DNA of 64,000 nucleotides, taken from Isoperla grammatica. Taxonomy: Eukaryota; Arthropoda; Insecta; Plecoptera; Perlodidae. Where the stretch lies: the NCBI GenBank assembly GCA_945910005.1, contig OX246746.1:25319075-25383074 (forward strand). The letters run 5' to 3'. The translations under genes and the position numbers were made by a program. The notes beneath the pieces were generated by a model that did not search any database, had not been told where the DNA came from, and worked only from the letters and a program-made list of their open reading frames with translations. Positions 37,781 through 51,265 of this stretch are shown one piece after another. Each line of letters opens with the position of its first letter. Positions within the stretch are counted from its first letter, which is position 1.

Positions 37781-39395
37781 AAAAAATTTCCTCTTAGTAA
37801 ACCCTTCTCAACTTTGCTGCGCTGAATATGGAAGAAAAAAAGTTTGCTGGTAACTGGCCTCGAACCCCGGATCTCTAAAACACTAAGCCACGACGCTACT
37901 GCCTGCGCCGTGCCACTCGATGGAAACTGCATTGCTTAGACTGGTATATAACACACTGCTCTCAATGTATGCATGGCACCAAATATATATGGATTTACGA
38001 ACAGAAGGTCTCATTGGATTTAAAAAATATCCAAGAATGATAAAAACTCCGCAAATTGAGATATAAATGATATAAATGTGTGACTATGGTGGAAAAAAAA
38101 AATTGGGGGTAATGGGTTTCGAACCCCAGACCTCAAGTAATCGAAGCTACGACTTTACTGCGTACGATACGCCTCACGATGGAGGCAGCGCTGCTTACAA
38201 GGGTAGACGGCACACTGCTCTCAATGTATGGCATAGCTTTTTGTTGTATTCAGATAGCTCATTGTCATTAAACATTAAAACATGTTTCCTCGGCTACCGT
38301 TAATGCAAAGCTAACATAAACATGTTTGCATGTTGAATGTGAAACAGGAAACCGTTTTTTGCGGAAACGAACCGTTCGTCTGTAAAAAAATAATCTTTAT
38401 TTAACTCGATACTTTCAAATTGTAATTTTAAGGCCAAATATGGCTGGATTTTTGAACTGAGGGGCTCTTTGAAATTCACAAAATATTCAAGAATACGATC
38501 CAAAGATAAAAGATTTCAAAATTGAAAAAAAAATAGAAGTCGTTTCTTTTTCTAAGTCCAAAAAATGAGTTTCAACACCTTGTCTTTTTAAAATCGAATT
38601 TGATGGATTTTGATCACGTGATTGTGAAACCGTAAACTGTTTTTGGCGGAAACGTACCGTTTTTCTGTAAAAAAAAAAATGAATATTCTACCCAAATATT
38701 GTTATTGTAATTGTAAGGCCAAATATAGATGGATTTACGAACTGATGGTCTCACAGGATGCAAAAAGTATCAAAGAATGCGATTTTATCATACAAACTGC
38801 AGATATGGCAAAAAACGTTTTTAAGCCGTTTTGCAATCAAGGCTATACCAGCTTCTCAGATTTTCAATTTTCACACTTTGTCTTTTTATGATCGTATTCG
38901 ATAGATTTTGACCACGTGAACGCGAAACTGTAAACCGTTTTTTGCGAAACAAACAGTTTGGCTGTAAAAAAATAATCTTTATTCAACTCGATACCTTCTT
39001 ATTGTAATTGTTACTCCAATTATAGATGGATTTACGAACTGAGGGTCTCGTTGGATTAATAATATATCAAAAAATACGATCTGATGATAAAAACTCTGAA
39101 AAACAAAAAACAAAATTGAAGCCGTTTTCCAAAGGCCAAAAATCCAGTTTCTACACCTTGTCAGTTTAAAATCGCATTCCATAGAAGTTGACCACGTGAA
39201 TGCAAAACCGCACGCGTTTTCGGCAAAACGAGCAATTTGACCGTTAAAAAATAAACCGTGTCTGAAGCGGCTCCATGCACAATGATGTAATGATATAACT
39301 GTGTGAATATGGATGAAAAATAAAACATTGGAGGAGACAAGTCTCGAACCCCAGACCTCAAGCATGGTAACCGACGACGCTACCTCATACGCCAT
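37781..39395. repeat. Shortened unit of the array (two monomers missing)
   Basis: Near 38580-38620 the sequence passes from monomer 1 directly into the second half of monomer 3 (the CGAATTTGATGGATTTTGATC form), so exactly one B and one A' monomer (579 bp) are absent. This is the expected product of unequal exchange between the A and A' monomers. Confidence 0.85.
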
Positions 39396-41061
39396 AGCAC
39401 ACGATGATATTTCCAGCGCTTACACAGGTACAAGACATACTGCTCTTAATGTTGTGCATTGTTTGGGGTATTCAGATAGCTTATATCATAACCTCCTATA
39501 GCCGTCTGCACTCCTGATACACATCCACAGAAAACTCAGTTTTGGGGCTCCCAAGACTTGGTTGATTCTGATATCATAACCTCCTATAGCCGTCTGAACT
39601 CCTGATACACATCCACAGAAAACGCAGTTTTGGGAAAATTAAGACTAAGTACATTCACGTTGGAAACATCACTCACTGAACAGCCAACATTAAAACATGT
39701 TCACTGGGCTAACCATGAATCGTAGGCAAACCATAACATGTTCAATAAGTACACTGGGAATGGACGATGCAGAAAGTGTAGACATGATTGCTCTAACCCT
39801 TTAATCCGTGACGCTACGCCGTGTCAAAAACGTGCTAAAATACATTGCGTTTTTGAGTTTTTAATTTTTTACAGCTATATTGTTTACTTGGGAGATCTTG
39901 AAGTTAATACTCAAGGTAGAAATGATAATTTTCTACTTTGAAAAAAATCAACGTGTTCCCATGTTTGTTGTGAACGACGTCAGGCGTCGCCGAAATTTCA
40001 AAGATTTTCTTGTCAAGTTCCACTTTCGGTACCGATTGTGGATGAACGGTGGTACCTAGTTAGTCGTAGCGTCGAACTTAAGGTCAGTAAGAATTCTTGG
40101 TGACGTAGTATGTGCGTCGGTAGCGTCGGTTTACACATGTCGCGGTGAGGCGACGCCAACTAAAAGTAACCAAAATAGTAGATTTTTTGAGGTTTTTATT
40201 TTTTTACGGGTAAACGGTTTGAAATAGAATTTTTTGGATGTCAGTTCCTTCTTACTAATCGCTCTCTTGATATGTTTCGTATTTAAAAAAAAATAAAAAA
40301 AAATAAAAATTTCAAAGTTCTCCGATTGAGCTCTTCTGAGACAAAATTTGAAATTTTGGGCGCCTGTATCTCTGTTAGTATGACCCCCAGCATATTTTCG
40401 TTTTCAGGATGTCTAGATAATTAACGCAAAAAAAATAAAAAAAATACAGAAAAAAATTTGGACCGCACGTTATTTAGCTACGAGCGCTTGAAAAAAAAAT
40501 TTCCCCTTAGTAAACCCTTCTCAACTTTGCTGCTCTGAATATGGAAGAAAAAAAGTTTGCTGGTAACTGGCCTCGAACCCCGGATCTCTATAACACTAAG
40601 CCACGACGCTACTGCCTGCGCCGTGCCACTCGATGGAAACTGCATTGCTTAGACTGGTATATAACACACTGCTCTCAATGTATGCATGGCACCAAATATA
40701 TATGGATTTACGAACAGAAGGTCTCATTGGATTTAAAAAATATCCAAGAATGATAAAAACTCCGCAAATTGAGATATAAATGATATAAATGTGTGAATAT
40801 GGTGGAAAAAAAAAATTGGGGGTAATGGGTTTCGAACCCCAAACCTCAAGTAATCGAAGCTACGACGTTACTGCGTTCGCTACGCCTCACGATGGAGGCA
40901 GCGCTGCTTACAAGGGTAGACAGCACACTTCTCTCAATGTATGGCATAGCTTTTTGTTGTATTCGGATAGCTCATTGTCATTAAACATTAATACATGTTT
41001 CCTCGGCTACCGTTAATGCAAATCTAACATAAACATGTGTGCATGTTGAATGTGAAACAGG

Positions 41062-42500
41062 AAACCGTTTTTTGCGGAAACGAACCGTTCGTCTGTAAAA
41101 AAATAATCTTTATTTAACTCGATACTCTCAAATTGTAATTTTAGGGCCAAATATGGCTGGATTTTTGAACTGAGGGGCTCTTTGAAATTCACAAAATATT
41201 CAAGAATACGATCCAAAGATAAAAGATTTCAAAATTGAAAAAAAAATAGAAGTCGTTTCTTTTTCTAAGTCCAAAAAATGAGTTTCAACACCTTGTCTTT
41301 TTAAAATCGCATTTGATAGATCTAACCCCGTGATCACGAAACCGTAAACTGTTTTTGGCGGATGCGTACCGTTTTTCTGTAAAAAAATAATGAATATTCT
41401 ACCCAAATATTGTTATTGTAATTGTAGGGCCAAATATGAATGGATTTATGAACTGATGGTCTCACAGGATGCAAAAAGTATCAAAGAATGTGATCTGATC
41501 ATAAAAAAAATTTCAAAAATGGGGAAAAAATATTTTAAGCCGTTTTGCAACCAAGGCTATACCCTTCTCATATTTTCAATTTCCACACTTTGTCTTTTTA
41601 TGATCGCATTCGATAGACCTTGACCACGTGAATGCTAAAACGTAAACCGTTTTTTGCGGAACCGAACCGTTCGTCTGTAAAAAAATAATCTTTATTTAAC
41701 TCGATACTTTCAAATTGTAATTGTAGGGCCAAATATAGATGGATTTTCGAACTGAGGGTCTCTTTGGATTCACAAAATATCCAAAAATACGAGCCAACGA
41801 TAAAAAATCTTAAAATTGAAAAATAAATGTAGTCGTTTCTTTTTTTAAGTCCAAAAGATGAGTTTCAACACCTTGTCTTTTTAAAATCGAATTTGATAGA
41901 TGTTGATCACGTGATTGTGAAACCGTAAACTGTTTTTGGTTGAAACGTACCGTTTTTCTGTAAAAAAAAATGAAATTTCTACCCAAATATTGTTATTGTA
42001 ATTGTAAGGCCAAATATGGATGGATTTACGAACTAATGGTCTCACAGGATGCAAAAAGTATCAAAGATTGCGATTTGATCATAAAAACTGCAGATATTGC
42101 AAAAAACGTTTTTAAGCCGTTTTGCAATCAAGGCTATACCAGCTTCTCAGATTTTCAATTTTCACACTTTGTCTTTTTATGATCGTATTCGATAGATCTT
42201 GACCACGTGAACGCGAAACTGTTAACCGTTTTTTGCGGAAACAAACAGTTTGGCTGTAAAAAAATAATCTTTATTCAACTCGATACCTTCTTATTATAAT
42301 TGTTACTCCAAATATAGATGGATTTACGAACTGAGGTTCTCGTTGGATTAATAATATATCAAAAAATACGATCTGATGATAAAAACTCTGAAAAACAAAA
42401 AACAAAATTGAAGCCGTTTTCCAAAGGCCAAAAATCTAGTTTCTACACCTTGTCAGTTTAAAATCGCATTCCATAGAAGTTGACCACGTGAATGCAAAAC
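41062..42500. repeat. Five-monomer block of one array unit (A-B-A'-B'-C)
   Basis: In this unit, monomers of 270-300 bp begin with AAACCGTTTTTTGCGG-like sequence and end near a CACGTG. Monomers 1 and 3 share ATAATCTTTATTTAACTCG, monomers 2 and 4 share ATGAATATTCTACCCAAATA-like sequence, and monomer 5 is a third type (ACTCGATACCTTCTTATTG). All carry GGATGGATTT(A/T)CGAACTGA-like and ACACCTTGTC- or ACACTTTGTC-like strings. This alternation marks an older dimer that was later amplified as part of the larger unit. Confidence 0.85.
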
Positions 42501-45500
42501 CGCACGCGTTTTCGGCAAAACGAGCAATTTGACCGTTAAAAAATAAACCGTGTCTGAAGCGGCTCCATGCACAATGATGTTATGATTTAACTGTGTGAAT
42601 ATGGATGAAAAATAAAAGATTGGTGGGGACGGGTCTCGAACCCCAGACCTCAAGCATGGTAACCGACGACACTACCTCATTCGCCATAGCACACGATGAT
42701 ACTTCCAGCGCTTACACAGGTACAAGACATACTGCTCTTAATGTTGTGCATTGTTTGGGGTATTCAGATAGCTTATATCATAACCTCCTATAGCCGTGTG
42801 CACTCCTGATACACATCCACAGAAAACTCAGTTTTGGGGCTCCCAAGACTTGGTTGATTCTGATATCATAACCTCCTATAGCCGTCTGAACTCCTGATAC
42901 ACATCCACAGAAAACGCAGTTTTGGGAAAATTAAGACTAAGTACATTCACGTTGGAAACATCACTCACTGAACAGCCAACATTAAAACATGTTCACTGGG
43001 CTAACCATGAATCGTAGGCAAACCATAACATGTTCAATAAGTACACTGGGAATGGACGATGCAGAAAGTGTAGACATGATTGCTCTAACCCTTTAATCCG
43101 TGACGCTACGCCGTGTCAAAAACGTGCTAAAATACATTGCGTTTTTGAGTTTTTAATTTTTTACAGCTATATTGTTTACTTGGGAGATCTTGAAGTTAAT
43201 ACTCAAGGTAGAAATGATAATTTTCTACTTTGAAAAAAATCAACGTGTTCCCATGTTTGTTGTGTACGACGTCAGGCGTCGCCGAAATTTCAAAGATTTT
43301 CTTGTCAAGTTCCACTTTCGGTACCGATTGTGGATGAACGGTGGTACCTAGTTAGTCGTAGCGTCGAACTTAAGGTCAGTAAGAATTCTTGGTGACGTAG
43401 TATGTGCGTCGGTAGCGTCGGTTTACACATGTCGCGGTGAGGCGACGCCAACTAAAAGTAACCAAAATAGTAGATTTTTTGAGGTTTTTATTTTTTTACG
43501 GGTAAACGGTTTGAAATAGAATTTTTTGGATGTCAGTTCCTTCTTACTAATCGCTCTCTTGATATGTTTCGTATTTAAAAAAAAATAAAAAAAAATAAAA
43601 ATTTCAAAGTTCTCCGATTGAGCTCTTCTGAGACAAAATTTGAAATTTTGGGCGCCTGTATCTCTGTTAGTATGACCCCCAGCATATTTTCGTTTTCAGG
43701 ATGTCTAGATAATTAACGCAAAAAAAATAAAAAAAATACAGAAAAAAATTTGGACCGCACGTTATTTAGCTACGAGCGCTTGAAAAAAAAATTTCCCCTT
43801 AGTAAACCCTTCTCAACTTTGCTGCTCTGAATATGGAAGAAAAAAAGTTTGCTGGTAACTGGCCTCGAACCCCGGATCTCTATAACACTAAGCCACGACG
43901 CTACTGCCTGCGCCGTGCCACTCGATGGAAACTGCATTGCTTAGACTGGTATATAACACACTGCTCTCAATGTATGCATGGCACCAAATATATATGGATT
44001 TACGAACAGAAGGTCTCATTGGATTTAAAAAATATCCAAGAATGATAAAAACTCCGCAAATTGAGATATAAATGATATAAATGTGTGAATATGGTGGAAA
44101 AAAAAAATTGGGGGTAATGGGTTTCGAACCCCAAACCTCAAGTAATCGAAGCTACGACGTTACTGCGTTCGCTACGCCTCACGATGGAGGCAGCGCTGCT
44201 TACAAGGGTAGACAGCACACTGCTCTCAATGTATGGCATAGCTTTTTGTTGTATTCGGATAGCTCATTGTCATTAAACATTAAAACATGTTTCCTCGGCT
44301 ACCGTTAATGCAAATCTAACATAAACATGTGTGCATGTTGAATGTGAAACAGGAAACCGTTTTTTGCGGAAACGAACCGTTCGTCTGTAAAAAAATAATC
44401 TTTATTTAACTCGATACTCTCAAATTGTAATTTTAGGGCCAAATATGGCTGGATTTTTGAACTGAGGGGCTCTTTGAAATTCACAAAATATTCAAGAATA
44501 CGATCCAAAGATAAAAGATTTCAAAATTGAAAAAAAAATAGAAGTCGTTTCTTTTTCTAAGTCCAAAAAATGAGTTTCAACACCTTGTCTTTTTAAAATC
44601 GCATTTGATAGATCTTGACCACGTGATCACGAAACCGTAAACTGTTTTTGGCGGATGCGTACCGTTTTTCTGTAAAAAAATAATGAATATTCTACCCAAA
44701 TATTGTTATTGTAATTGTAGGGCCAAATATGAATGGATTTATGAACTGATGGTCTCACAGGATGCAAAAAGTATCAAAGAATGTGATCTGATCATAAAAA
44801 AAATTTCAAAAATGGGGAAAAAATATTTTAAGCCGTTTTGCAACCAAGGCTATACCCTTCTCATATTTTCAATTTCCACACTTTGTCTTTTTATGATCGC
44901 ATTCGATAGACCTTGACCACGTGAATGCTAAAACGTAAACCGTTTTTTGCGGAACCGAACCGTTCGTCTGTAAAAAAATAATCTTTATTTAACTCGATAC
45001 TTTCAAATTGTAATTGTAGGGCCAAATATAGATGGATTTTCGAACTGAGGGTCTCTTTGGATTCACAAAATATCCAAAAATACGAGCCAACGATAAAAAA
45101 TCTTAAAATTGAAAAATAAATGTAGTCGTTTCTTTTTCTAAGTCCAAAAGATGAGTTTCAACACCTTGTCTTTTTAAAATCGAATTTGATAGATGTTGAT
45201 CACGTGATTGTGAAACCGTAAACTGTTTTTGGCGGAAACGTACCGTTTTTCTGTAAAAAAAATGAAATTTCTACCCAAATATTGTTATTGTAATTGTAAG
45301 GCCAAATATGGATGGATTTACGAACTAATGGTCTCACAGGATGCAAAAAGTATCAAAGATTGCGATTTGATCATAAAAACTGCAGATATTGCAAAAAACG
45401 TTTTTAAGCCGTTTTGCAATCAAGGCTATACCAGCTTCTCAGATTTTCAATTTTCACACTTTGTCTTTTTATGATCGTATTCGATAGATCTTGACCACGT

Positions 45501-48500
45501 GAACGCGAAACTGTTAACCGTTTTTTGCGGAAACAAACAGTTTGGCTGTAAAAAAATAATCTTTATTCAACTCGATACCTTCTTATTATAATTGTTACTC
45601 CAAATATAGATGGATTTACGAACTGAGGTTCTCGTTGGATTAATAATATATCAAAAAATACGATCTGATGATAAAAACTCTGAAAAACAAAAAACAAAAT
45701 TGAAGCCGTTTTCCAAAGGCCAAAAATCTAGTTTCTACACCTTGTCAGTTTAAAATCGCATTCCATAGAAGTTGACCACGTGAATGCAAAACCGCACGCG
45801 TTTTCGGCAAAACGAGCAATTTGACCGTTAAAAAATAAACCGTGTCTGAAGCGGCTCCATGCACAATGATGTTATGATTTAACTGTGTGAATATGGATGA
45901 AAAATAAAAGATTGGTGGGGACGGGTCTCGAACCCCAGACCTCAAGCATGGTAACCGACGACACTACCTCATTCGCCATAGCACACGATGATACTTCCAG
46001 CGCTTACACAGGTACAAGACATACTGCTCTTAATGTTGTGCATTGTTTGGGGTATTCAGATAGCTTATATCATAACCTCCTATAGCCGTGTGCACTCCTG
46101 ATACACATCCACAGAAAACTCAGTTTTGGGGCTCCCAAGACTTGGTTCATTCTGATATCATAACCTCCTATAGCCGTCTGAACTCCTGATACACATCCAC
46201 AGAAAACGCAGTTTTGGGAAAATTAAGACTAAGTACATTTACATTGGGAACATCACTCACTGAACAGCCAACATTAAAACATGTTCACTGGGCTAACCAT
46301 GAATCATAGGCAAACCATAACATGTTCAATAAGTACACTGGGAATGGACGATGCAGAAAGTGTAGACATGATTGCTTTAACCCTTTAATCCGTGACGCTA
46401 CGCAGTGTCAAAAACGTGCTAAAATACATTGCGTTTTTGAGTTTTTAATTTTTTACAGCTATATTGTTTACTTGGGAGATCTTGAAGTTAATACTCAAGG
46501 TAGAACTGATAATGTTCTACTTTGAAAAAAATCAACGTGTACCCATGTTTGTTGTGAACGACGTCAGGCGTCGCCGAAATTTCAAAGATTTTCTTGTCAA
46601 GTTCCACTTTCGGTACCGATTGTGGATGAACGGTGGTACCTAGTTAGTCGTAGCGTCGAACTTAAGGTCAGTAAGAATCCTTGGTGACGTAGTATGAGCG
46701 TCGGTAGCGTCGGTTTACACAGGTCGCGGTAGGCGACGCCAACTTCAGGTAACCAAAATAGTAGATTTTTTGAGGTTTTTATTTTTTTACGGGTAAACGG
46801 TTTGAAATAGAATTTTTTGGTTGTCAGTTCCTTCTTACTAATCGCTCTCTTGATATGTTTCGTATTTAAAAAAAAATAAAAAAAAATAAAAATTTCAAAG
46901 TTCTCCGATTGTGCTCTTCTGAGACAAAATTTGAAATTTTGGGCGCCTGTATCTCTGTTAGTATGACCCCCAGCATATTTTCGTTTTCAGGATGTCTAGA
47001 TAATTAACGCAAAAAAAATAAAAAAAATACAGAAACAAATTTGGACCACACGTTATTTAGCTACGAGCGCTTGAAAAAAAAATTTCCCCTTAGTAAACCC
47101 TTCTCAACTTTGCTGCTCTGAATATGGAAGAAAAAAAGTTCGCTGGTAACTGGCCTCGAACCCCGGAACTCTAAAACACTAAGCCACGACGCTACTGCCT
47201 GCGCCGTGCCACTCGATGGAAACTGGATCGCTTAGACTGGTATATAACACACTGCTCTCAATGTATGCATGGCACCAATTACCAAATATATATATGGATT
47301 TACGAACAGAAGGTCTCATTGGATTTAAAAAATATCCAAGAATGATAAAAACTCCGCAAATTGAGATATTAATTATATAAATGTGTGAATATGGTGGAAA
47401 AAAAAATTGGGGGTAATGGGTTTCGAACCCCAGACCTCAAGTATTTGAAGCTACGACGTTACTGCGTACGCTACGCCTCACGATGGAGGCAGCGCTGCTT
47501 ACACGGGTAGATAGCACACTGCTCTCAATGTATGGCATAGCTTTTTGTTGTATTCAGATAGCTCATTGTCATTAAACATTAAAACATGTTTCCTCGGCTA
47601 CCGTTAATGCAAGGCTAACATAAACATGTTTGCATGTTGAATGTGAAACAGGAAACCGTTTTTTGCGGAAACGAACCGTTCGTCTGTAAAAAAATAATCT
47701 TTATTTAACTCGATACTTTCAAATTGTAATTGTAGGGCCAAATATGGCTGGATTTTTGAACTGAGGGGCTCTTTGGATTCACAAAATATTCAAGAATACG
47801 ATCCAAAGATAAAAGATTTCAAAATTGATAAAAAAATACAAGTCCTTTTTTTTCTAAGTCCAAAAAATGAGTTTCAACACCTTGTCTTTTTAAAATCGCA
47901 TTTGATAGATCTTGACCACGTGATCACGAAACCGTAAACTGTTTTTGGCGGATGCGTACCGTTTTTCTGTAAAAAAATAATGAATATTCTACCCAAATAT
48001 TGTTATTGTAATTGTAGGGCCAAATATGAATGGATTTATGAACTGATGGTCTCACAGGATGCAAAAAGTATCAAAGAATGTGATCTGATCATAAAAACTC
48101 AAAAAATGGGGAAAAAATATTTTAAGCCGTTTTGCAACCAAGGCTACCCTTCTCATATTTTCAATTTCCACACTTTGTCTTTTAATGATCGCATTCGATA
48201 GACCTTGACCACGTGAATGCTAAAACGTAAACCGTTTTTTGCGTAAACGAACCGTTCGTCTGTAAAAAAATAATCTTTATTTAACTCGATACTTTCAAAT
48301 TGTAATTGTAGGGCCAAATATGGATGGATTTTCGAACTGAGGGTCTCTTTGGATTCACAAAATATCCAACATTACGAGCCAACGATAAAAAATCTTAAAA
48401 TTGAAAAATAATTGTAGTCGTTTTTTTTCCAAGTCCAAAAAATGAGTTTCAACACCTTGTCTTTTTAAAATCGAATTTGATAGATGTTGATCACGTGATT

Positions 48501-51265
48501 GTGAAACCGTAAACTGTTTTCGGCGGAAACGTACCGTTTTTCTGTAAAAAAAAAATGAATATTCTACCCAAATATTATGTTATTGTAATTGTAAGGCCAA
48601 ATATGGATGGATTTACGAACTGATGGTCTCACAGGATGCAAAAAGTATCAAAGAATGCGATTTGATCATAAAAACTGCAGATATTGCATAAAAAGTTTTT
48701 AAGCCGTTTTGCAATCAAGGCTATACCAGCTTCTCAGATTTTCAATTTTCACACTTTGTCTTTTTATCATCGTATTCGATAGATCTTGACCACGTGAACG
48801 CGAAACTGTAAACCATTTTTTGCGGAAACAAACAGTTTGGCTGTAAAAAAAATAATCTTTATTCAACTCGATACCTTCTTATTGTAATTGTTACTCCAAA
48901 TATAGATGGATTTACGAACTGAGGGTCTCGTTGGATTAATAATATATCAAAAAATACGATCTGATGATAAAAACTCTGAAAACCAAAAAACAAAATTGAA
49001 GCCGTTTTCCAAAGGCCAAAAATCCAGTTTCTACACCTTGTCAGTTTAAAATCGCATTCCATTGAAGTTGACCACGTGACTGCAAAACCGCACGCGTTTT
49101 CTACAAAACGAGCAATTTGACCGTTAAAAAATAAACCGTGTCTGAAGCGGCTCCATGCACAATGATGTAATGATATAACTGTGTGAATATGGATGAAAAA
49201 TAAAAGATTGGTGGAGACGGGTCTCGAACCCCAGACCTCAACCATGGTAACCGACGACGCTACCTCATACGCCATAGCACACGATGATACTTCTAGCGCT
49301 TACACAGGTACAAGACATACTGCTCTTAATGTTGTGCATTGTTTGGGGTATTCAGATAGCTTATATCATAACCTCCTCCTATAGCCGTCTGCACTCCTGA
49401 TACACATCCACAGAAAACTCAGTTTTGGGGCTCCCAAGACTTGGTTCATTCTGATATCATAACCTCCTATAGCCGTCTGAACTCCTGATACACATCCACA
49501 GAAAACGCAGTTTTGGGAAAATTAAGACTAAGTACATTCACGTTGGGAACATCACTCACTGAACAGCCAACATTAAAACATGTTCACTGGGCTAACCATG
49601 AATATAACATGTTCAATAAGTACACTGGGAATGGACGATGCAGAAAGTGTAGACATGATTGCTTTAACCCTTTAATCCGTGGCGCTACGCAGTGTCAAAA
49701 ACGTGCTTAAATACATTGCGTTTTTGAGTTTTTAATTTTTTACAGCTATATTGTTTACTTGGGAGATCTTGAAGTTAATAATCAAGTTAGAACTGATAAT
49801 TTTCTACTTTGATAAAAATCAACTTGTACCCATGTTTGTTGTGAACGACGTCAGGCGTCGCCGAAATTTCAAAGATTTTCTTGTCAAGTTCCACTTTCGG
49901 TACCGATTGTGGATGAACGGTGGTACCTAGTTAGTCGTAGCGTCGAACTTAAGGTCAGTAAGAATCCTTGGTGACGTAGTATGAGCGTCGGTAGCGTCGG
50001 TTTACACAGGTCGCGGTGAGGCGACGCCAACTTCAGGTAACCAAAATAGTAGATTTTTTGAGGTTTTTATTTTTTTTACGGGTAAACGGTTTGAAATAGA
50101 ATTTTTTGGTTGTCAGTTCCTTCTTACTAATCGCTCTCTTGATATGCTTCGTATTAAAAAAAAAATAAAAAAAAATAAAAATTTCAAAGTTCTCCGATTG
50201 TGCTCTTCTGAGACAAAATTTGAAATTTTGGGCGCCTGTATCTCTGTTAGTATGACCCCCAGCATATTTTCGTTTTCAGGATGTCTAGATAATTAACGCA
50301 AAAAAATAAAAAAAATACAGAAAAAAATTTGGACCACACGTTATTTAGCTACGAGCGCTCGAAAAAAAAAATTTCCCCTTAGTATAAACCCTTCTCAACT
50401 TTGCTGCTCTGAATATGGAAGAAAAAAAGTTGGCTGGTAACTGGCCTCGAACCCCGGACCTCTAAAACACTAAGCCACGACGCTACTGCCTGCGCCGTGC
50501 CACTCGATGGAAACTGGATCGCGTAGACTGGTATATAACACACTGCTCTCAATGTATGCATGGCACCAATTACCAAATATATATATGGATTTACGAACAG
50601 AAGGTCTCATTGGATTTAAAAAATATCCAAGAATGATAAAAACTCCGCAAATTGAGATATAAATGATATAAATGTGTGAATATATGGTGGAAAAAAAAAA
50701 TTGGGGGTAATGGGTTTCGAACCCCAGACCTCAAGTATTCGAAGCTACGGCGTTACTGCGTATGCTACGCCTCACGATGGAAGCATCGCTGCTAACACGG
50801 GTATATAAAACACGTTGCTCTCAATGTATGGCATAGCTTTTTGTTGTATTCAGATAGCTCATTGTCATTAAACATTAAAACATGTTTCCTCGGCTAACCG
50901 TTAATGCAAGGCAAACATAAACATGTTTGCATGTTGAATGTGAAACAGGAAACCGTTTTTGCGGAAACGAACCGTTCGTCTGTAAAAAAATAATCTTTAT
51001 TTAACTCGATACTTTCAAATTGTAATTGTAGGGCCAAATATGGCTGGATTTTTAACTGAGGGGCTCTTTGGATTCACAAAATATCCAAAAATACGATCCA
51101 ATGATAAAAGATTTCAAAATTGAAAAAAAAATAGAAGTCGTTTTTTTTCTAAGTCCAAAAAATGAGTTTCAACACCTTGTCTTTTTAAAATCGTATTTGA
51201 TAGATCTTGACTACGTGATCACGAAACCGTAAACTTTTTTTGGCGGAAGCGTACCGTTTGTCTGT

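Larger units (their letters stand above)
29560..51265. repeat. Higher-order tandem array, about 3.29-kb unit, 7 copies
   Basis: The landmark ATGTTCAATAAGTACACTGG occurs at 30431, 33734, 37025, 39738, 43030, 46322 and 49609. Spacings are 3303, 3291, 2713, 3292, 3292 and 3287 bp. Each full unit holds, in + order: cassette 1 (tRNA-like), a constant segment of about 1.1 kb with GGCGTCGCC/GGCGACGCC inverted motifs and poly-A stretches, cassette 2, cassette 3, and five diverged monomers of about 290 bp. The first copy is short of monomers, and the fourth interval lacks 579 bp. The short open frames are repeated passively and show no domain. It matches no satellite or transposon class I know. Confidence 0.95.

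Noticed and set aside
32639..46525. Repeated open frames of 62-138 codons across the satellite (for example 32639-32887 +, 36266-36682 -, 37025-37228 +)
   Set aside because: They recur only because the DNA repeats, have no domains or signal, differ in frame and length between units, and lie across low-complexity A/T runs.
30102..50760. Functional tRNA genes at the TTCGA motifs
   Set aside because: T stems pair only three or four bases and acceptor stems do not match, so tRNA-derived is as far as the sequence goes.
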